64,000 bases of DNA from JACDAE01 sp963717195 (GCA_963717195.1 CAVQVR010000006.1:310001-374000); one strand, 5' to 3'. Counted from the stretch's first letter, positions 8,443-17,829 are shown. The notes: a model not told the origin generated them from the sequence alone. Numbers and translations: made by a program.

Positions 8443-9246
8443 ATGTCAGGCTTTACTAACGCCGATGGCTCAACACTGGTCGGAGGGCAAAAAACTGGTA
8501 CCAGCCAGGGACAGGCTCTACAGGTGGACACATCCGGAAATCTGCTAGTCAATGTCGCAATTGGCGGCGGTGGTGGCGGCGGCTCGATCGTCAATATCGC
8601 CGATCCAACCACACCCGCGAACAAACTGGCCGTAGACTCCAGCGGAAAGATCGGAGTGAATAACTTCCCCTCCACTCAACCGGTCAGTGGCACTGTCAGT
8701 GTCGGCAATTTCCCCACAGAGCAGTCCATTAATCTGAACCAGGTCAACGGGACGGCACACTCGGTCAATAATCCGGTGATCACAGAGGACCAGCTACGAG
8801 CATGGATCATGAACGGACAGGGATTTACCGTGACTACTGGCAAACTTACTGCTGGCAGTGCGATCACTGGTGGGCTCAGTGTCTTCAACCCGAACGCAAG
8901 TGGAAAGACGCTCATCATACTCAGTTTGAGCTATATCATCGGCAATAATAGCTTTAACCAGGTTAACCTGACTACCAGCGATCCCGCTCTGGGCACAGGC
9001 GTTTCTGCAACAAATAATAAGGCAGGCAGTGCAACGGCCAGTGTTACATCTTGCTCGTCGGCAAACACCACTGTGACACCAGCGGGCACGCTCAGTATGA
9101 GCATTGGCAGTGCCAGCAACACCTCCACTCAGGCATTTACAAATGGCAATGTGCTTATCGTTCCCCCAAACAACGGCGTGGCATTCTACTCTAATCTGAG
9201 CGGCACCAACAGTTGGGCTGTTGCGCTCACCTGGGTAGAAATTTAA
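8443..9246 (+). CDS. Phage-module structural protein, Gly/Ser/Thr/Asn-rich
   Basis: A 267-residue protein with an AAGGAG site before its ATG. The N-terminal part contains a seven-Gly run and short repeated phrases such as GTVSVGNFP, which suggest a beta-structured decoration or fibre-like protein. The C-terminal two thirds are rich in Ser, Thr, Asn and Ala and end in AVALTWVEI, typical of beta-sandwich virion proteins. It directly follows the capsid gene, the usual place of a decoration protein. No named family was recognised. Confidence 0.65.
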   Translation: MSGFTNADGSTLVGGQKTGTSQGQALQVDTSGNLLVNVAIGGGGGGGSIVNIADPTTPANKLAVDSSGKIGVNNFPSTQPVSGTVSVGNFPTEQSINLNQVNGTAHSVNNPVITEDQLRAWIMNGQGFTVTTGKLTAGSAITGGLSVFNPNASGKTLIILSLSYIIGNNSFNQVNLTTSDPALGTGVSATNNKAGSATASVTSCSSANTTVTPAGTLSMSIGSASNTSTQAFTNGNVLIVPPNNGVAFYSNLSGTNSWAVALTWVEI

Positions 9247-9263
9247 CAAGGAAGGAAACAACA

Positions 9264-9554
9264 ATGCTCGACATTCTTGAACTGACCTATGGTCGCTACA
9301 ATGGTGGTCAGACTGTTCCCGCAGGCAGCTACCTCAATCCACGTACGCTCTGCATTCTACAGTCAACCAGCGATGTCGCTTTACCGCAAGACGGCACATT
9401 TTGCCGCGTTGATCCGAGCGGTACGCAGACGTTTGCCAATATTGCAACGAGTCTCAACACCCTGCTTGGCACCAGCTACACTGCGGGAAGCTTTCACGCC
9501 TGCTCCGGCGGCGACAATATCCAGTTCCCCGGCAGTATGACAGACGACGCCTGA
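9264..9554 (+). CDS. Small phage-module protein
   Basis: A 96-residue protein. ATG 9264 is used because AAGGAAGG lies just upstream; the open frame extends 17 codons further without support. The sequence starts MLDILELTYGRYNGGQTVPAG and has Cys and Gly-rich parts. It sits between two structural genes. Unknown role, possibly a minor virion component. Confidence 0.6.
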   Translation: MLDILELTYGRYNGGQTVPAGSYLNPRTLCILQSTSDVALPQDGTFCRVDPSGTQTFANIATSLNTLLGTSYTAGSFHACSGGDNIQFPGSMTDDA

Positions 9555-9584
9555 TCCCGTCCATCCCCGATTTATCGCTTCTCG

Positions 9585-9679
9585 CCGTACGGACCAGATT
9601 TATCGCGTCCATCCTGTCCCGCTACCGGACGCCGTAAACGTGGTCCGTACGCTGGACGCGATAAATCTGGTCCGTACGG
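9585..9679. repeat. Large hairpin with 27-bp perfect stem
   Basis: Arms 9585-9611 and 9653-9679 are perfectly complementary (CCGTACGGACCAGATTTATC is the first 20 bases of the left arm). The loop region carries GGACGCCGTAAACGTGGTCC (9627-9646), the exact inverted copy of 40336-40355 after the E2 gene. It interrupts the structural operon and may modulate read-through to the 9704 gene. Confidence 0.9.
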
Positions 9680-9703
9680 TGCACCGAAAGGATAACAATC
9701 ATC

Positions 9704-10294
9704 ATGATCATCAAGCGTGGCATTCTGCAATCGTTCAATTCGGCAACCTATACGGCGTCGGTCCTCATGTTTGAAGCCACCACTTACGCGCTGGCAGGCA
9801 TTCCGGTTGCTAATCACCTGGATGGAACCTCAGCCATTCCCAATACACTCTGCGCCGTTCTTTTCTTTGACGAACATAATCCACAGGACGCCGTAGTACT
9901 GGCAACGTTCGCTAATGGAACCAGTGGATTTCCTGCACCACCTCCTGGACGCCTGACCTTTGTGAGTGGCTATCGCCAGATCAATAACGACACCATCACA
10001 TCAGGAACAACCAATACCTATACCCTCACAGGTGGCAGTTCTGGCATCCCCCAGGGAGCAACAGCGATAGCCTACAAAGCGTACTTCAGCAGCCCTACTG
10101 TAGGAGCCTTTATCCAGATAGCTCCCCATGGAGCAGACATCACAGCATATGCCGCACTGGGCAACACTCCCATTGCAAGCAGTACCCTCGATGAAACGGG
10201 CCTGCTACCGGTAGATGCTACCGGCAAAATTGATATCAAAGCCAATACAGGGGCCTGCACCGTTAGCCTCTATACCTATGGCTATACGATGTAA
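9704..10294 (+). CDS. Phage-module structural protein
   Basis: A 196-residue protein. An AAAGGATAAC site lies before the ATG. The N-terminal half (MIIKRGILQSFNSATYTASV, later GTSAIPNTLCAVLFFDEHN) resembles small beta-barrel domains seen in phage virion or baseplate proteins. The C-terminal half is Thr/Ser/Gly-rich with GLLPVDATGKIDIKANTG, like a receptor-side beta domain. It lies in the structural operon, so a virion role is likely. The exact family is not recognised. Confidence 0.6.
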   Translation: MIIKRGILQSFNSATYTASVLMFEATTYALAGIPVANHLDGTSAIPNTLCAVLFFDEHNPQDAVVLATFANGTSGFPAPPPGRLTFVSGYRQINNDTITSGTTNTYTLTGGSSGIPQGATAIAYKAYFSSPTVGAFIQIAPHGADITAYAALGNTPIASSTLDETGLLPVDATGKIDIKANTGACTVSLYTYGYTM

Positions 10295-10308
10295 CATGCG
10301 GAGGAACC

Positions 10309-11481
10309 ATGCTTCTTTCAGATATTGAAACAGCCGTGCGGCAAGACCTGTTTGATCCCCTCGGCAGTAGCAGTCAGCGCTGGGCCACATCAGACCTGGA
10401 TCGCGCCATCGACAAAGCCATAGATCGTTACTCTCAATATTACCCAAACATTGTCTACGCTGATCTTTCTTCACAGCCTTACCAGCGCACCTATCCTTAT
10501 CCTGCCCCATGGAATCCCGCCTATCCTGTCTGGTGGATCGAACGCATACTCTATCCCTTGCAGACATATGGCTCGGCATTCGCTCCTCCACCTACCGGAA
10601 TGAGCGCAAGTGCAGTTTCGGGTACAGGATTGGGAACAGGCACATATCAGTATGCAGCCACGTTCCTTACCGAAGGAGGCGAAACACCGCCCTCGCCCCT
10701 GGTCCAGGTAACCACGACTACAGGCAATCAGAAGGTCTCACTGCTCTCAATACCTGTGGGCTCCAGCACGACAACACTTCCAGGTAGCGCAACCAACGTG
10801 ATCATCGGGCGCAATCTGTATCGTACGCTTGTCGGTGGTTCAATACTCTACCTGCTGACAACACTGCAAGATAATAGCACCAGCAGCTACAGCGACAACA
10901 TAACAGATGCCACGTTGACAAACAGACCACAACCGCCAGTAGTGAATACCTCGGGAGTCATGCTCTGGCCGCCGTTTGAGCGCGACTTCGCCGAATATTC
11001 TAACCTGTTTGATAGCAGCGCATCATTGGCAACAGGTGGAAATCTCGGTAGCCAGGGAGCAATCGGAACGGGCCAGGGTCCAACGGGAACTATAGCCCCC
11101 AGCTTCACATTAAAATTATCGAGCGTGGAGTTGCCACAGGACACACTGCAGGTCTTACGCGTCTTCTACGCCACAAAACACCAGCTAGATGCTAACGGCT
11201 CAACGATTCCCGAGGTACACCGCGATATTATCGTACTGGGAGCAGCAACCTACGCAATGGAAGCCTATCAAATACCAACCAACGATAACTTTGACTTCCA
11301 GGATGGCTCTCTCCATGATCGCATCGATGACACCAGGATCCCCATAGCCTGGCTGGCTGCAACAAAAGCAAAACGAGACCAGTTTGAGGCACGCTTGCAA
11401 GAAGTCAAGCAACAGAGAGACTTTGCCTACGGAGCACGCCTACATTGGGGCGATATTCCCATACGCTGGCCACGACTATAG
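10309..11481 (+). CDS. Phage head-tail connector/adaptor-like protein
   Basis: A 390-residue protein with a strong GGAGG site at its ATG. The N-terminus (MLLSDIETAVRQDLFD, then DLDRAIDKAIDRYSQYYP) looks like the helical start of phage adaptor proteins that bind the portal. A middle beta-rich insert (about residues 95-200) resembles a fibronectin/Ig-like decoration. The C-terminus is helical with KAKRDQFEARLQEVKQQRDF. The role is inferred from the helical ends and operon position between capsid and tail-like genes. Confidence 0.6.
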   Translation: MLLSDIETAVRQDLFDPLGSSSQRWATSDLDRAIDKAIDRYSQYYPNIVYADLSSQPYQRTYPYPAPWNPAYPVWWIERILYPLQTYGSAFAPPPTGMSASAVSGTGLGTGTYQYAATFLTEGGETPPSPLVQVTTTTGNQKVSLLSIPVGSSTTTLPGSATNVIIGRNLYRTLVGGSILYLLTTLQDNSTSSYSDNITDATLTNRPQPPVVNTSGVMLWPPFERDFAEYSNLFDSSASLATGGNLGSQGAIGTGQGPTGTIAPSFTLKLSSVELPQDTLQVLRVFYATKHQLDANGSTIPEVHRDIIVLGAATYAMEAYQIPTNDNFDFQDGSLHDRIDDTRIPIAWLAATKAKRDQFEARLQEVKQQRDFAYGARLHWGDIPIRWPRL

Positions 11482-11503
11482 GACATGTGAGAGGAGCATC
11501 TTC

Positions 11504-11944
11504 ATGGCTACAATCGGCATTGACTGCGAACTGATTCTTGACGGTACAGGTTACTTTATCAAAGCCGGTACCTATCGCCTGCAACAGCCACGTATCCGTA
11601 AAATGATGGTGCGGGCAGATGGTGGTCTCTCTTATGTAGATCTCGGGCCGGGAAAGCGCATGTGGAACATGGTTGTCCTCTGCCTGAACGATCTTCTGCG
11701 TTACGATGGCACTGCAACAGGATGGACAGGCCAGCAATACCGCGACGCCCTGCGCACTTCCTACTCCGGCTCCATCGGGACAACCATTCAGTACAGTGAT
11801 CCTGCAAATGCCACCGCCATCGCAGTACACTTCGATGTCTATAAAGAGATTATTACCGATCTACATATGCAACAGGTACCACTGGCAACTGGCGGAACGT
11901 CGGGACTCTCGTATGAAGTAACGATTGAAATTGTTGAAGCATAG
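11504..11944 (+). CDS. Phage tail-like protein (small)
   Basis: A 146-residue protein. ATG 11504 is chosen because GAGAGGAGC precedes it; the frame is open 40 codons upstream inside the previous gene. The mix of beta-strand-like segments and the ending LSYEVTIEIVEA suggest a tail-tube or minor tail protein. It is the last recognisable structural gene of the plus-strand module. No tape-measure or tail fibre genes follow. Confidence 0.55.
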   Translation: MATIGIDCELILDGTGYFIKAGTYRLQQPRIRKMMVRADGGLSYVDLGPGKRMWNMVVLCLNDLLRYDGTATGWTGQQYRDALRTSYSGSIGTTIQYSDPANATAIAVHFDVYKEIITDLHMQQVPLATGGTSGLSYEVTIEIVEA

Positions 11945-11984
11945 AATCTAATTGACATATCCCTAGTACATTTTTGCTCTTTGC

Positions 11985-12013
11985 TTGACGATAAGTGATT
12001 TTGCCTCTACACT
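11985..12013 (+). promoter_or_regulatory. Promoter TTGACG-17-TACACT
   Basis: TTGACG (11985-11990) and TACACT (12008-12013) are 17 bases apart in the gap after the last phage gene. It would drive the Pro/Thr-rich membrane protein gene and marks the end of the phage operon. Confidence 0.6.
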
Positions 12014-12164
12014 GGAGTCAGGCATCTCTGTTGCTGGTGGGTTATTATGCGCTTTTTTGTTATTCTTCACAGGGAGGTGTACAGGAACGGTTTATTCTTT
12101 GGCAGGGAGCGCCAATTTTGGTGGATTATGAGCTAATTTCGATGTTCTCTTAATACTAGGATTT

Positions 12165-13409
12165 ATGATGCGAGGTTTGATGAAGACGAACAGAAAATCA
12201 ACTATGATTGCATACTGGGTTCTACGCACCCTGGCCATTAGCTCTGCATTATTATTGTTCTCTGTTACTGGTATTGTAGCGCTGCAGACAGCCACACATG
12301 CCACTGCAATTGTGATTCCATTAGATACCACCACATCAGGAATAAATTTATCACCCGCTGATAGCCCAACGAGTCCCGTTTCCACTCCCCCTGTGCCGAC
12401 TGATACGCCTGTGTCGAATCCGACTGCCACGCCTGTGCCAACGTCACCTCCAACACAGGTTCCAACGAAGACACCAACAAAACCTCCGGTACCTGGTCCC
12501 ACACCAACGCCCAGGCCAATTCCCACTTCCACTACGCCGCCTGCTGGCGCGACTCCAACCAGTACAGCAGCTACCAGTGCAGGAGGTGTACTCCCCTCTC
12601 CTGCAAAAGGGACACCAAAGGCGAAACCGAGTCCGACACCGCCCGGTTCTCCTACTCCTGGCACGTCCGGCACTCAGGGACCCGCTATCCCTAACGAGAA
12701 TACCCCTACCAATACTCAATCAAGCTCTGGCGGCATAACAGCAATGCTAAAGCCTCTCGTCTGGCCCATCGTGGGGGTCAGCACAGCCATTCTCCTTTCA
12801 TCGGCAGGCTTATTAGGGCTCATGTTATGGAAAAAGCGAGCATCAGGGCAAGCTGCAGCGGACCAACTCCAATCGTCACCATCTCAGGCTTCTGCATCCT
12901 GGGCAAATCAGCAGGCAGTTGCATCGAATAACTATTATGGGCTGCCGGCAGAAGCCACTCTGGCTCAGAAGCAACCAATGTCTCCTTTTGGAATGCAAAG
13001 CATCGCACAGTATTCACCATTGCTAGGTGCACCCAATTCTTCGCACCTTGATGCACCTGCTCCCCCTCCTGCCAGCGACTTCAGGCCGTTAACGCTCGAC
13101 TACCCGCAGATTATGGAAGTTCACACCGATAAAATGTCTGTGCCCATGTTACCTTCGACATTACAGTCTTTGTCACCAACTGCTAACGCTGAATTCCAAC
13201 CAGCATTGCAACTGGCTTCCACACCGTTCTCACCTATGCCAGACATTTCAGACGCCGGCTCTCCGCCAACACCTGCACAGACACCGCTACCATTAGCACC
13301 ACAAATTGCTCCAACTCCATTTCAGTTTCCGCCACATGATTCATCGCTGGAGAACTTGATGCACCAGGCACAAATGGGCATATTTTCGCTGCCAGGTAAA
13401 GAAGCGTAA
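12165..13409 (+). CDS. Pro/Thr-rich surface protein with two membrane segments
   Basis: A protein of up to 414 residues. ATGs at 12165, 12168 and 12180 are all possible; none has a strong site. An N-terminal hydrophobic segment (about residues 25-45) acts as a signal or anchor. It is followed by about 150 residues of Pro/Thr/Ser repeats (TPTPxPxP type) that would be extended and possibly glycosylated outside the cell. A second membrane segment (VWPIVGVSTAILLSSAGLLG) and a Gln/Ala/Pro-rich cytoplasmic tail follow. It stands convergent to the ABC transporter operon. No enzymatic domain was seen. Confidence 0.65.
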   Translation: MMRGLMKTNRKSTMIAYWVLRTLAISSALLLFSVTGIVALQTATHATAIVIPLDTTTSGINLSPADSPTSPVSTPPVPTDTPVSNPTATPVPTSPPTQVPTKTPTKPPVPGPTPTPRPIPTSTTPPAGATPTSTAATSAGGVLPSPAKGTPKAKPSPTPPGSPTPGTSGTQGPAIPNENTPTNTQSSSGGITAMLKPLVWPIVGVSTAILLSSAGLLGLMLWKKRASGQAAADQLQSSPSQASASWANQQAVASNNYYGLPAEATLAQKQPMSPFGMQSIAQYSPLLGAPNSSHLDAPAPPPASDFRPLTLDYPQIMEVHTDKMSVPMLPSTLQSLSPTANAEFQPALQLASTPFSPMPDISDAGSPPTPAQTPLPLAPQIAPTPFQFPPHDSSLENLMHQAQMGIFSLPGKEA

Positions 13410-13448
13410 GTTATAAGAAGCGTGAGTTATTAAGATATCTCAACCAAC

Positions 13449-14090
13449 TCATAGCATTCTTTCAACATCCAGGCGCGAGACCCGCAGTGCCGGGTAGACT
13501 CCACCCAGCATGCCCGACGCCACCGAAGTGCCCACCAGCAGCACCAACGAAACTGGATGCACAGTGTATGGCAACCGAAGTAACGAAGTAAGGACAAAAC
13601 CAATGAGCAAGCCACATGCACTTCCTGAGGCTCCACCAATAACACTCAAGAGCAATGCCTCAAACAGAAGCTGACTACGAATATCACGACGACGTGCTCC
13701 AACAACCAGGCGCATGCCAAATTCCCGTGCGCGTTCAATTCCCTCCGCAAGCAGAATATTCATCATGATAAGGGCACCAGCGATAAATGAAACTCCACCA
13801 ATACTTACGAGCAGCATCGTTATCACCTGCGCATACAAACGGAGAGAAAAAAGGGTATTGGTACTGTGAGTTACGATATCGGTTGCCATCACAACCATTG
13901 CACCGATGAACACGCCTGAAACGGCCAGAAGCCCATAGCGCCTATGTGTGCAGATCGATGCAATCGCACTCCTGAAATTCGCATATGTTCTGCTGCCATG
14001 CCCTTGCTTTGGGCGCGTTTTGCCAGCAGTAGAGGAAGGTTCGCTTTTCTCCTGAGAAGGTGCTGACGAAGTAGAAAGCTCTTCTGACAT
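13449..14090 (-). CDS. Short FtsX/MacB-type ABC transporter permease
   Basis: A 213-residue permease. It has one N-terminal membrane helix (about residues 52-72) and then an FtsX domain with three further helices and the cytoplasmic motif EFGMRLVVGARRRDIRSQ. MacB-type permeases are usually about 400 residues or more because a large extracytoplasmic domain separates helix 1 from helix 2; that domain is essentially absent. The gene starts two bases after the ATPase stop and is the last gene of the HlyD-ATPase-permease operon. It may be a natural minimal form, or a deleted one still working with the adaptor. The reading frame is intact. Confidence 0.78.
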   Translation of the reverse strand: MSEELSTSSAPSQEKSEPSSTAGKTRPKQGHGSRTYANFRSAIASICTHRRYGLLAVSGVFIGAMVVMATDIVTHSTNTLFSLRLYAQVITMLLVSIGGVSFIAGALIMMNILLAEGIERAREFGMRLVVGARRRDIRSQLLFEALLLSVIGGASGSACGLLIGFVLTSLLRLPYTVHPVSLVLLVGTSVASGMLGGVYPALRVSRLDVERML

Positions 14091-14092
14091 GT

Positions 14093-15178
14093 TTATAATG
14101 TTTCCTCTCGTACCTGCACATTCATGGAAGCTATCTTCTCCCGCGCAAGGGAGAGAAGGTATGTAGTCTCCTCCAGATCAGCAAGCGCCTTATGGGCATC
14201 AGACACCAGTTCATCACTGACAATGCGGCCATCGCACAAAATCACATGACGCTTTGCATAGACAGCGAGATCAACATTCTGCGTGGCCAGAATAATCGTC
14301 AAGTTGCGCTGGTTCAGTGCTTGCAGAACAGCCATGATTTCTCTTCCACTACGCGTATCCAGATTCCCTGTCGGTTCATCAGCTAATAAGAGAGAGGGAC
14401 TATTGACAAGTGCACGCGCAATAGCAACGCGCTGCTGTTGTCCGGGGGAAAGGCGCTCCGGCGTATAAAGCAGGCGCGAATCCAAACCTACAGCTTGCAA
14501 GACTTTTTGAGCACGACGTTTCTGCTCTGCCTCCGAAAAACCAGCATACAGAAGCGGCACAGCAACATTTTTGAGCGCGTTCATGCGCGGCAACAGGCCA
14601 GGCTCCTGAAAAATGAAGCCAATATGCTGGTTACGTAAAGTCGCCAGCGTATCCACCGAGAAAAGATTTACCTGGCGTCCAGCCAACCAGTACGCTCCAT
14701 TAGCTGGTTGTGTTATACAACCGAGAATATGGAGTAGGGTGCTCTTGCCTGCACCTGATGTCCCTGTAATAACAACAAACTCACCTCGTTCTATATGAAG
14801 CGAGATACTATCCAACACAGGCCTGGCTGTTGCACCCTTCGGATACGTCTTTTTCAGGTCACGTATAACGATGAGTGGCGTAGTCGCATGTAGACGTTGC
14901 GGCGGCGTCACAGGCACAACAGCTTTACATATTTTCGTCTCCTGCTCATCAATAGGGAGAGGACTCGACTGGGCAGCACCTATCTGATCGTCTACAGGCT
15001 CTACAGGCTCTACAGGGTGTGCAGGCTCTGCCGCAATCGTCTGTTTATCATGAATCGCCCTATCCCCTCCCGGCACCCATCTCCTCAGGAACTGCTTCCA
15101 ACGGAAAGCAAGTGCTACCAGCCTAGTTGTTACTCGTTCCCGCCCCGACGAGCACCATATCGTTGACTGAAAGACCAT
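14093..15178 (-). CDS. ABC transporter ATP-binding protein, MacB/LolD type
   Basis: A 361-residue ATPase with Walker A GTSGAGKST, signature LSPGQQQRVAIARAL and Walker B LLLADEPTGNLD, as in the LolD/MacB family. The first 100 residues are an unusual Pro/Glu/Val-rich extension of unknown use. ATG 15178 has a GAGGTG site six bases upstream and overlaps the end of the HlyD-like gene by 56 bases; a shorter start near GTG in WVPGGDR is possible. The protein would power the permease encoded directly downstream. Substrate unknown: family members export peptides, antibiotics or lipoproteins. Confidence 0.88.
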   Translation of the reverse strand: MVFQSTIWCSSGRERVTTRLVALAFRWKQFLRRWVPGGDRAIHDKQTIAAEPAHPVEPVEPVDDQIGAAQSSPLPIDEQETKICKAVVPVTPPQRLHATTPLIVIRDLKKTYPKGATARPVLDSISLHIERGEFVVITGTSGAGKSTLLHILGCITQPANGAYWLAGRQVNLFSVDTLATLRNQHIGFIFQEPGLLPRMNALKNVAVPLLYAGFSEAEQKRRAQKVLQAVGLDSRLLYTPERLSPGQQQRVAIARALVNSPSLLLADEPTGNLDTRSGREIMAVLQALNQRNLTIILATQNVDLAVYAKRHVILCDGRIVSDELVSDAHKALADLEETTYLLSLAREKIASMNVQVREETL

Positions 15179-16442
15179 CTAACACCTCGTACTCACGTCC
15201 ATCCGTTAGCCCTACCACAATCGGTATCGCAACAATTTTATCGTACATGTTGCGTTCAAGCACAACAGCAGGAGCCGGGTTTTCTTGCGAAACATCCTGC
15301 TGCTGATTCTGCAACATCTCTTTTGCTTTCCTAAAAGCACTCTGTATTTGCGAATACTCAATGATACTCTGATTGCCTGTTTCAGCAAGCGGCTTCTCAG
15401 CTGCTCGCGCGAAGGCAAGAGCGCTGGCAGGCACCACTACCACACTGTTACGCTCCTTCGTAGTAATGGTGGCATGCGCCGTCATATCAGGCAACAGGTG
15501 GACAGAAGCGGGCACGATGCTCACTATATTAATCCAGACAGGATAGGTAACAGCACCCGCGCTAGATTGACCAAGGGGCGAGGTCGTTATAACATTGCCA
15601 GTAAAAGACTGGCCCGGATAGGCATCGACAGAAAAACTGACGGCATCTCCAACCGCCACCGCACCAATATCAGCTTCCCTGACATTGGCTTGCAATTGTA
15701 AAGATGAGGGATCCACAATTTGTATAAACGTTGCCCCAGGCTCCCCACCTACAATACCATCGATGCTTGCAACCGTCCCATCATGAGGTGCCTTGAGGAT
15801 TGCATTGTTCAGATTGTATTTTGCCATATCTAATTGCGCCTGAGCGAGAGCCAGCGCCTTTTCTGCCGCCTTGATCTGACCCTGCGCCTCGGTCTCCTGA
15901 ACAGTAGGCAAAGCGGGTGCATTTGAGCGTGAACCCCCCCCAGGGCTAATACTGGCCCTATCAGTAGCAGATTGTATTGCCCCATAGTTTGCATTCGCGT
16001 TATCCCAGGCCGTCTGAGCTGCATCAACATTTAATTTCGCCTCGTTCAACGCATCTTGCAGAGAAGTAGGATCGAGTTTTGCCAGAATCTGATCTTTCTT
16101 GACCTGTTGGCCTACAGTGACATTGATTGCTGCCAGTTTCCCGGCCCCCATAAAATTTACTGCATACACATTCGCATTCAGCGACCCGGTTGCATTAATG
16201 GTTAAAACAAGATCACTCTGTATAACCTTGTTCATTCGATAGACAACATGCGTGTGATATTTTACAAACAGCACACTTCCTATAAGCAATAATGCCAACA
16301 CTATGATTGAAAGCAGAATAAGTATGCGTCGACGCGTCGGGTGTGCCAACAATGCTTCTTCATCATCGAATAAATCTCCATCATCCTGAAAATCGGGAAG
16401 GGCAAGTAATTCCTGCCCAGATTGTGGTATATGTTGCGACAT
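15123..16442 (-). CDS. HlyD/RND-type membrane fusion adaptor
   Basis: A 439-residue periplasmic-adaptor type protein when started at ATG 16442, which follows AGGAGATAG; an upstream ATG at 16475 lacks a site. It has a short cytoplasmic head, one membrane helix (about residues 45-70), and a lipoyl-like half motif split by a long coiled coil rich in Ala, Gln and Asn. The second lipoyl half (LKAPHDGTVASIDGIVGGEP) and beta-barrel domains follow. Such proteins link FtsX-type permeases to export across the cell envelope. It is the first gene of the three-gene export operon. Confidence 0.87.
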   Translation of the reverse strand: MSQHIPQSGQELLALPDFQDDGDLFDDEEALLAHPTRRRILILLSIIVLALLLIGSVLFVKYHTHVVYRMNKVIQSDLVLTINATGSLNANVYAVNFMGAGKLAAINVTVGQQVKKDQILAKLDPTSLQDALNEAKLNVDAAQTAWDNANANYGAIQSATDRASISPGGGSRSNAPALPTVQETEAQGQIKAAEKALALAQAQLDMAKYNLNNAILKAPHDGTVASIDGIVGGEPGATFIQIVDPSSLQLQANVREADIGAVAVGDAVSFSVDAYPGQSFTGNVITTSPLGQSSAGAVTYPVWINIVSIVPASVHLLPDMTAHATITTKERNSVVVVPASALAFARAAEKPLAETGNQSIIEYSQIQSAFRKAKEMLQNQQQDVSQENPAPAVVLERNMYDKIVAIPIVVGLTDGREYEVLDGLSVNDMVLVGAGTSNN

Positions 16443-16465
16443 ACAAACACTATCTCCTGTTCTTT

Positions 16466-16500
16466 GCAAATTCATACAAATTCATACAAATTCAAATGAA
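16466..16500. repeat. Short tandem repeat of a 10-mer
   Basis: The unit AAATTCATAC is repeated about 2.5 times upstream of the HlyD-like gene. It also holds the upstream in-frame ATG of that gene. Possible operator, or simple slippage. Confidence 0.6.
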
Positions 16501-16632
16501 TTCCCATAAATCATACCGGAAGAAAAACTCCCTACTTTTATTATAAAATTCTCTTCAAAAATGTATTTACGTATTATTAAGTAGAACTTCTTCTCTGAAG
16601 CGCCTTACGAAACTTTACCTCATTGCCATGTT

Positions 16633-17829
16633 ATGATCTATCAGTACTATCAACTACCATTACCTGAAAAGAAAAATGATACACTGTACTTAGAATCGAG
16701 AGAAAAGGTCTTTTTAGTAGAGAAAAACGAGAGCAATAGCATGTTTGTACGTCTGCATGGTTTTGATTGGATGGTCTATAGCGAGCGTGTTATGCCTGCA
16801 TTTGCACACTGGCTGGTTGATGGTGACGAGACTGCAATAGAACAACTATACAAAGAGACACGGAGCGCCAGGGGAGAACAATTTGTCCCAGATGCTGTGA
16901 AACATCTCTGCATCTGGCCACGTGCTCAGGAATTCGTAAAACAACTACCGCGCGGCCCACAGGCGCGTCAGGAGTACCAGAACCTCTGCACAACCGAACT
17001 ATTCACTGCTCTCAGTGACAGATATGTACGCCAATACCCTCCACGGCTCTACCAGGATTCAGAAGCACTACGTAGCGTATGGGGAGCTATCGTTGAGCAA
17101 TTTTGTCTGCCCTGGTTCCATCTTTCATCTTCTCAAACAGGGGAAGACCTATCCTTGGAACAAAAAGAGCAAGAGCCTACTTCACCTGCCGACGATGAAC
17201 TGGAAACAGACAATAGCGAACTGATCTCGCTCCTCCAATCAGCAGGACTTGATAAACTGGCACAACAGGTCAACCCGGAGCCTGTCAGCAAAAGTAATGA
17301 CATCATCGCACAATCAGCTTTTCCCTTAGAGAATATCTCTCTAAATGACATCATCGCACAATCAGCTTTTCCCATCGAGGACATCTCTTCATTGGATGAG
17401 GCCGATATCACCGATGACGATATCGGTGACGCTCCACGCGGAATTGTGATTGGACGCCAGCCAATGACACTTCATATGCGTGGCTGGTTGGCAACAATCT
17501 CGGTACGCACCATGGTACTTTTCGAGTTCCTGGCCTGTGGACGGCGTTCTATGCCCTTTGGCTATCATGCAGGTGAACCATTTGAAGGGTATATCGGCTA
17601 TCTGACACCCGATGAAATCTGGCAGATGGCACTTTTATTAGGCGATGTTGAGCCGCCAGATATAACCAGAGCACGAGAAGATGCTCGCAATTTTCATAAT
17701 CAGCTTTCGGTTGAATGGGATGAGTTCCGCCTGATCGATGAGATTTTGCCACAGCATGCCACAGAATTTCTGCAAGCAATACACAATGCTGCCCATCAAG
17801 GCCTCGGATTAATCTGTAGCATTGGCTAG
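16633..17829 (+). CDS. Unknown acidic protein with an internal duplicated segment
   Basis: A 398-residue protein. The ATG at 16633 has no clear ribosome site, so a later start such as ATG 16741 cannot be excluded. The N-terminal 170 residues are rich in aromatic and charged residues (FVRLHGFDWMVYSERVMPAF). A central acidic linker carries two copies of a 16-residue unit, NDIIAQSAFPLENISL and a near copy, encoded by a 30-bp exact repeat. A C-terminal domain (about 275-398) includes GRQPMTLHMRGWLATISV. It is convergent with the 95-residue phage-side gene, sharing four bases at the ends. No family was recognised. Confidence 0.6.
   Translation: MIYQYYQLPLPEKKNDTLYLESREKVFLVEKNESNSMFVRLHGFDWMVYSERVMPAFAHWLVDGDETAIEQLYKETRSARGEQFVPDAVKHLCIWPRAQEFVKQLPRGPQARQEYQNLCTTELFTALSDRYVRQYPPRLYQDSEALRSVWGAIVEQFCLPWFHLSSSQTGEDLSLEQKEQEPTSPADDELETDNSELISLLQSAGLDKLAQQVNPEPVSKSNDIIAQSAFPLENISLNDIIAQSAFPIEDISSLDEADITDDDIGDAPRGIVIGRQPMTLHMRGWLATISVRTMVLFEFLACGRRSMPFGYHAGEPFEGYIGYLTPDEIWQMALLLGDVEPPDITRAREDARNFHNQLSVEWDEFRLIDEILPQHATEFLQAIHNAAHQGLGLICSIG
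17296..17373 (+). repeat. 30-bp direct repeat, 48-bp period
   Basis: AATGACATCATCGCACAATC is the first 20 bases of a 30-base word found twice, about 48 bases apart. It encodes the duplicated NDIIAQSAFP segments of the surrounding gene. Confidence 0.8.

Noticed and set aside
3241..11944. Complete active prophage
   Set aside because: No integrase, repressor, terminase large subunit, tape measure or attachment sites can be seen in the window.
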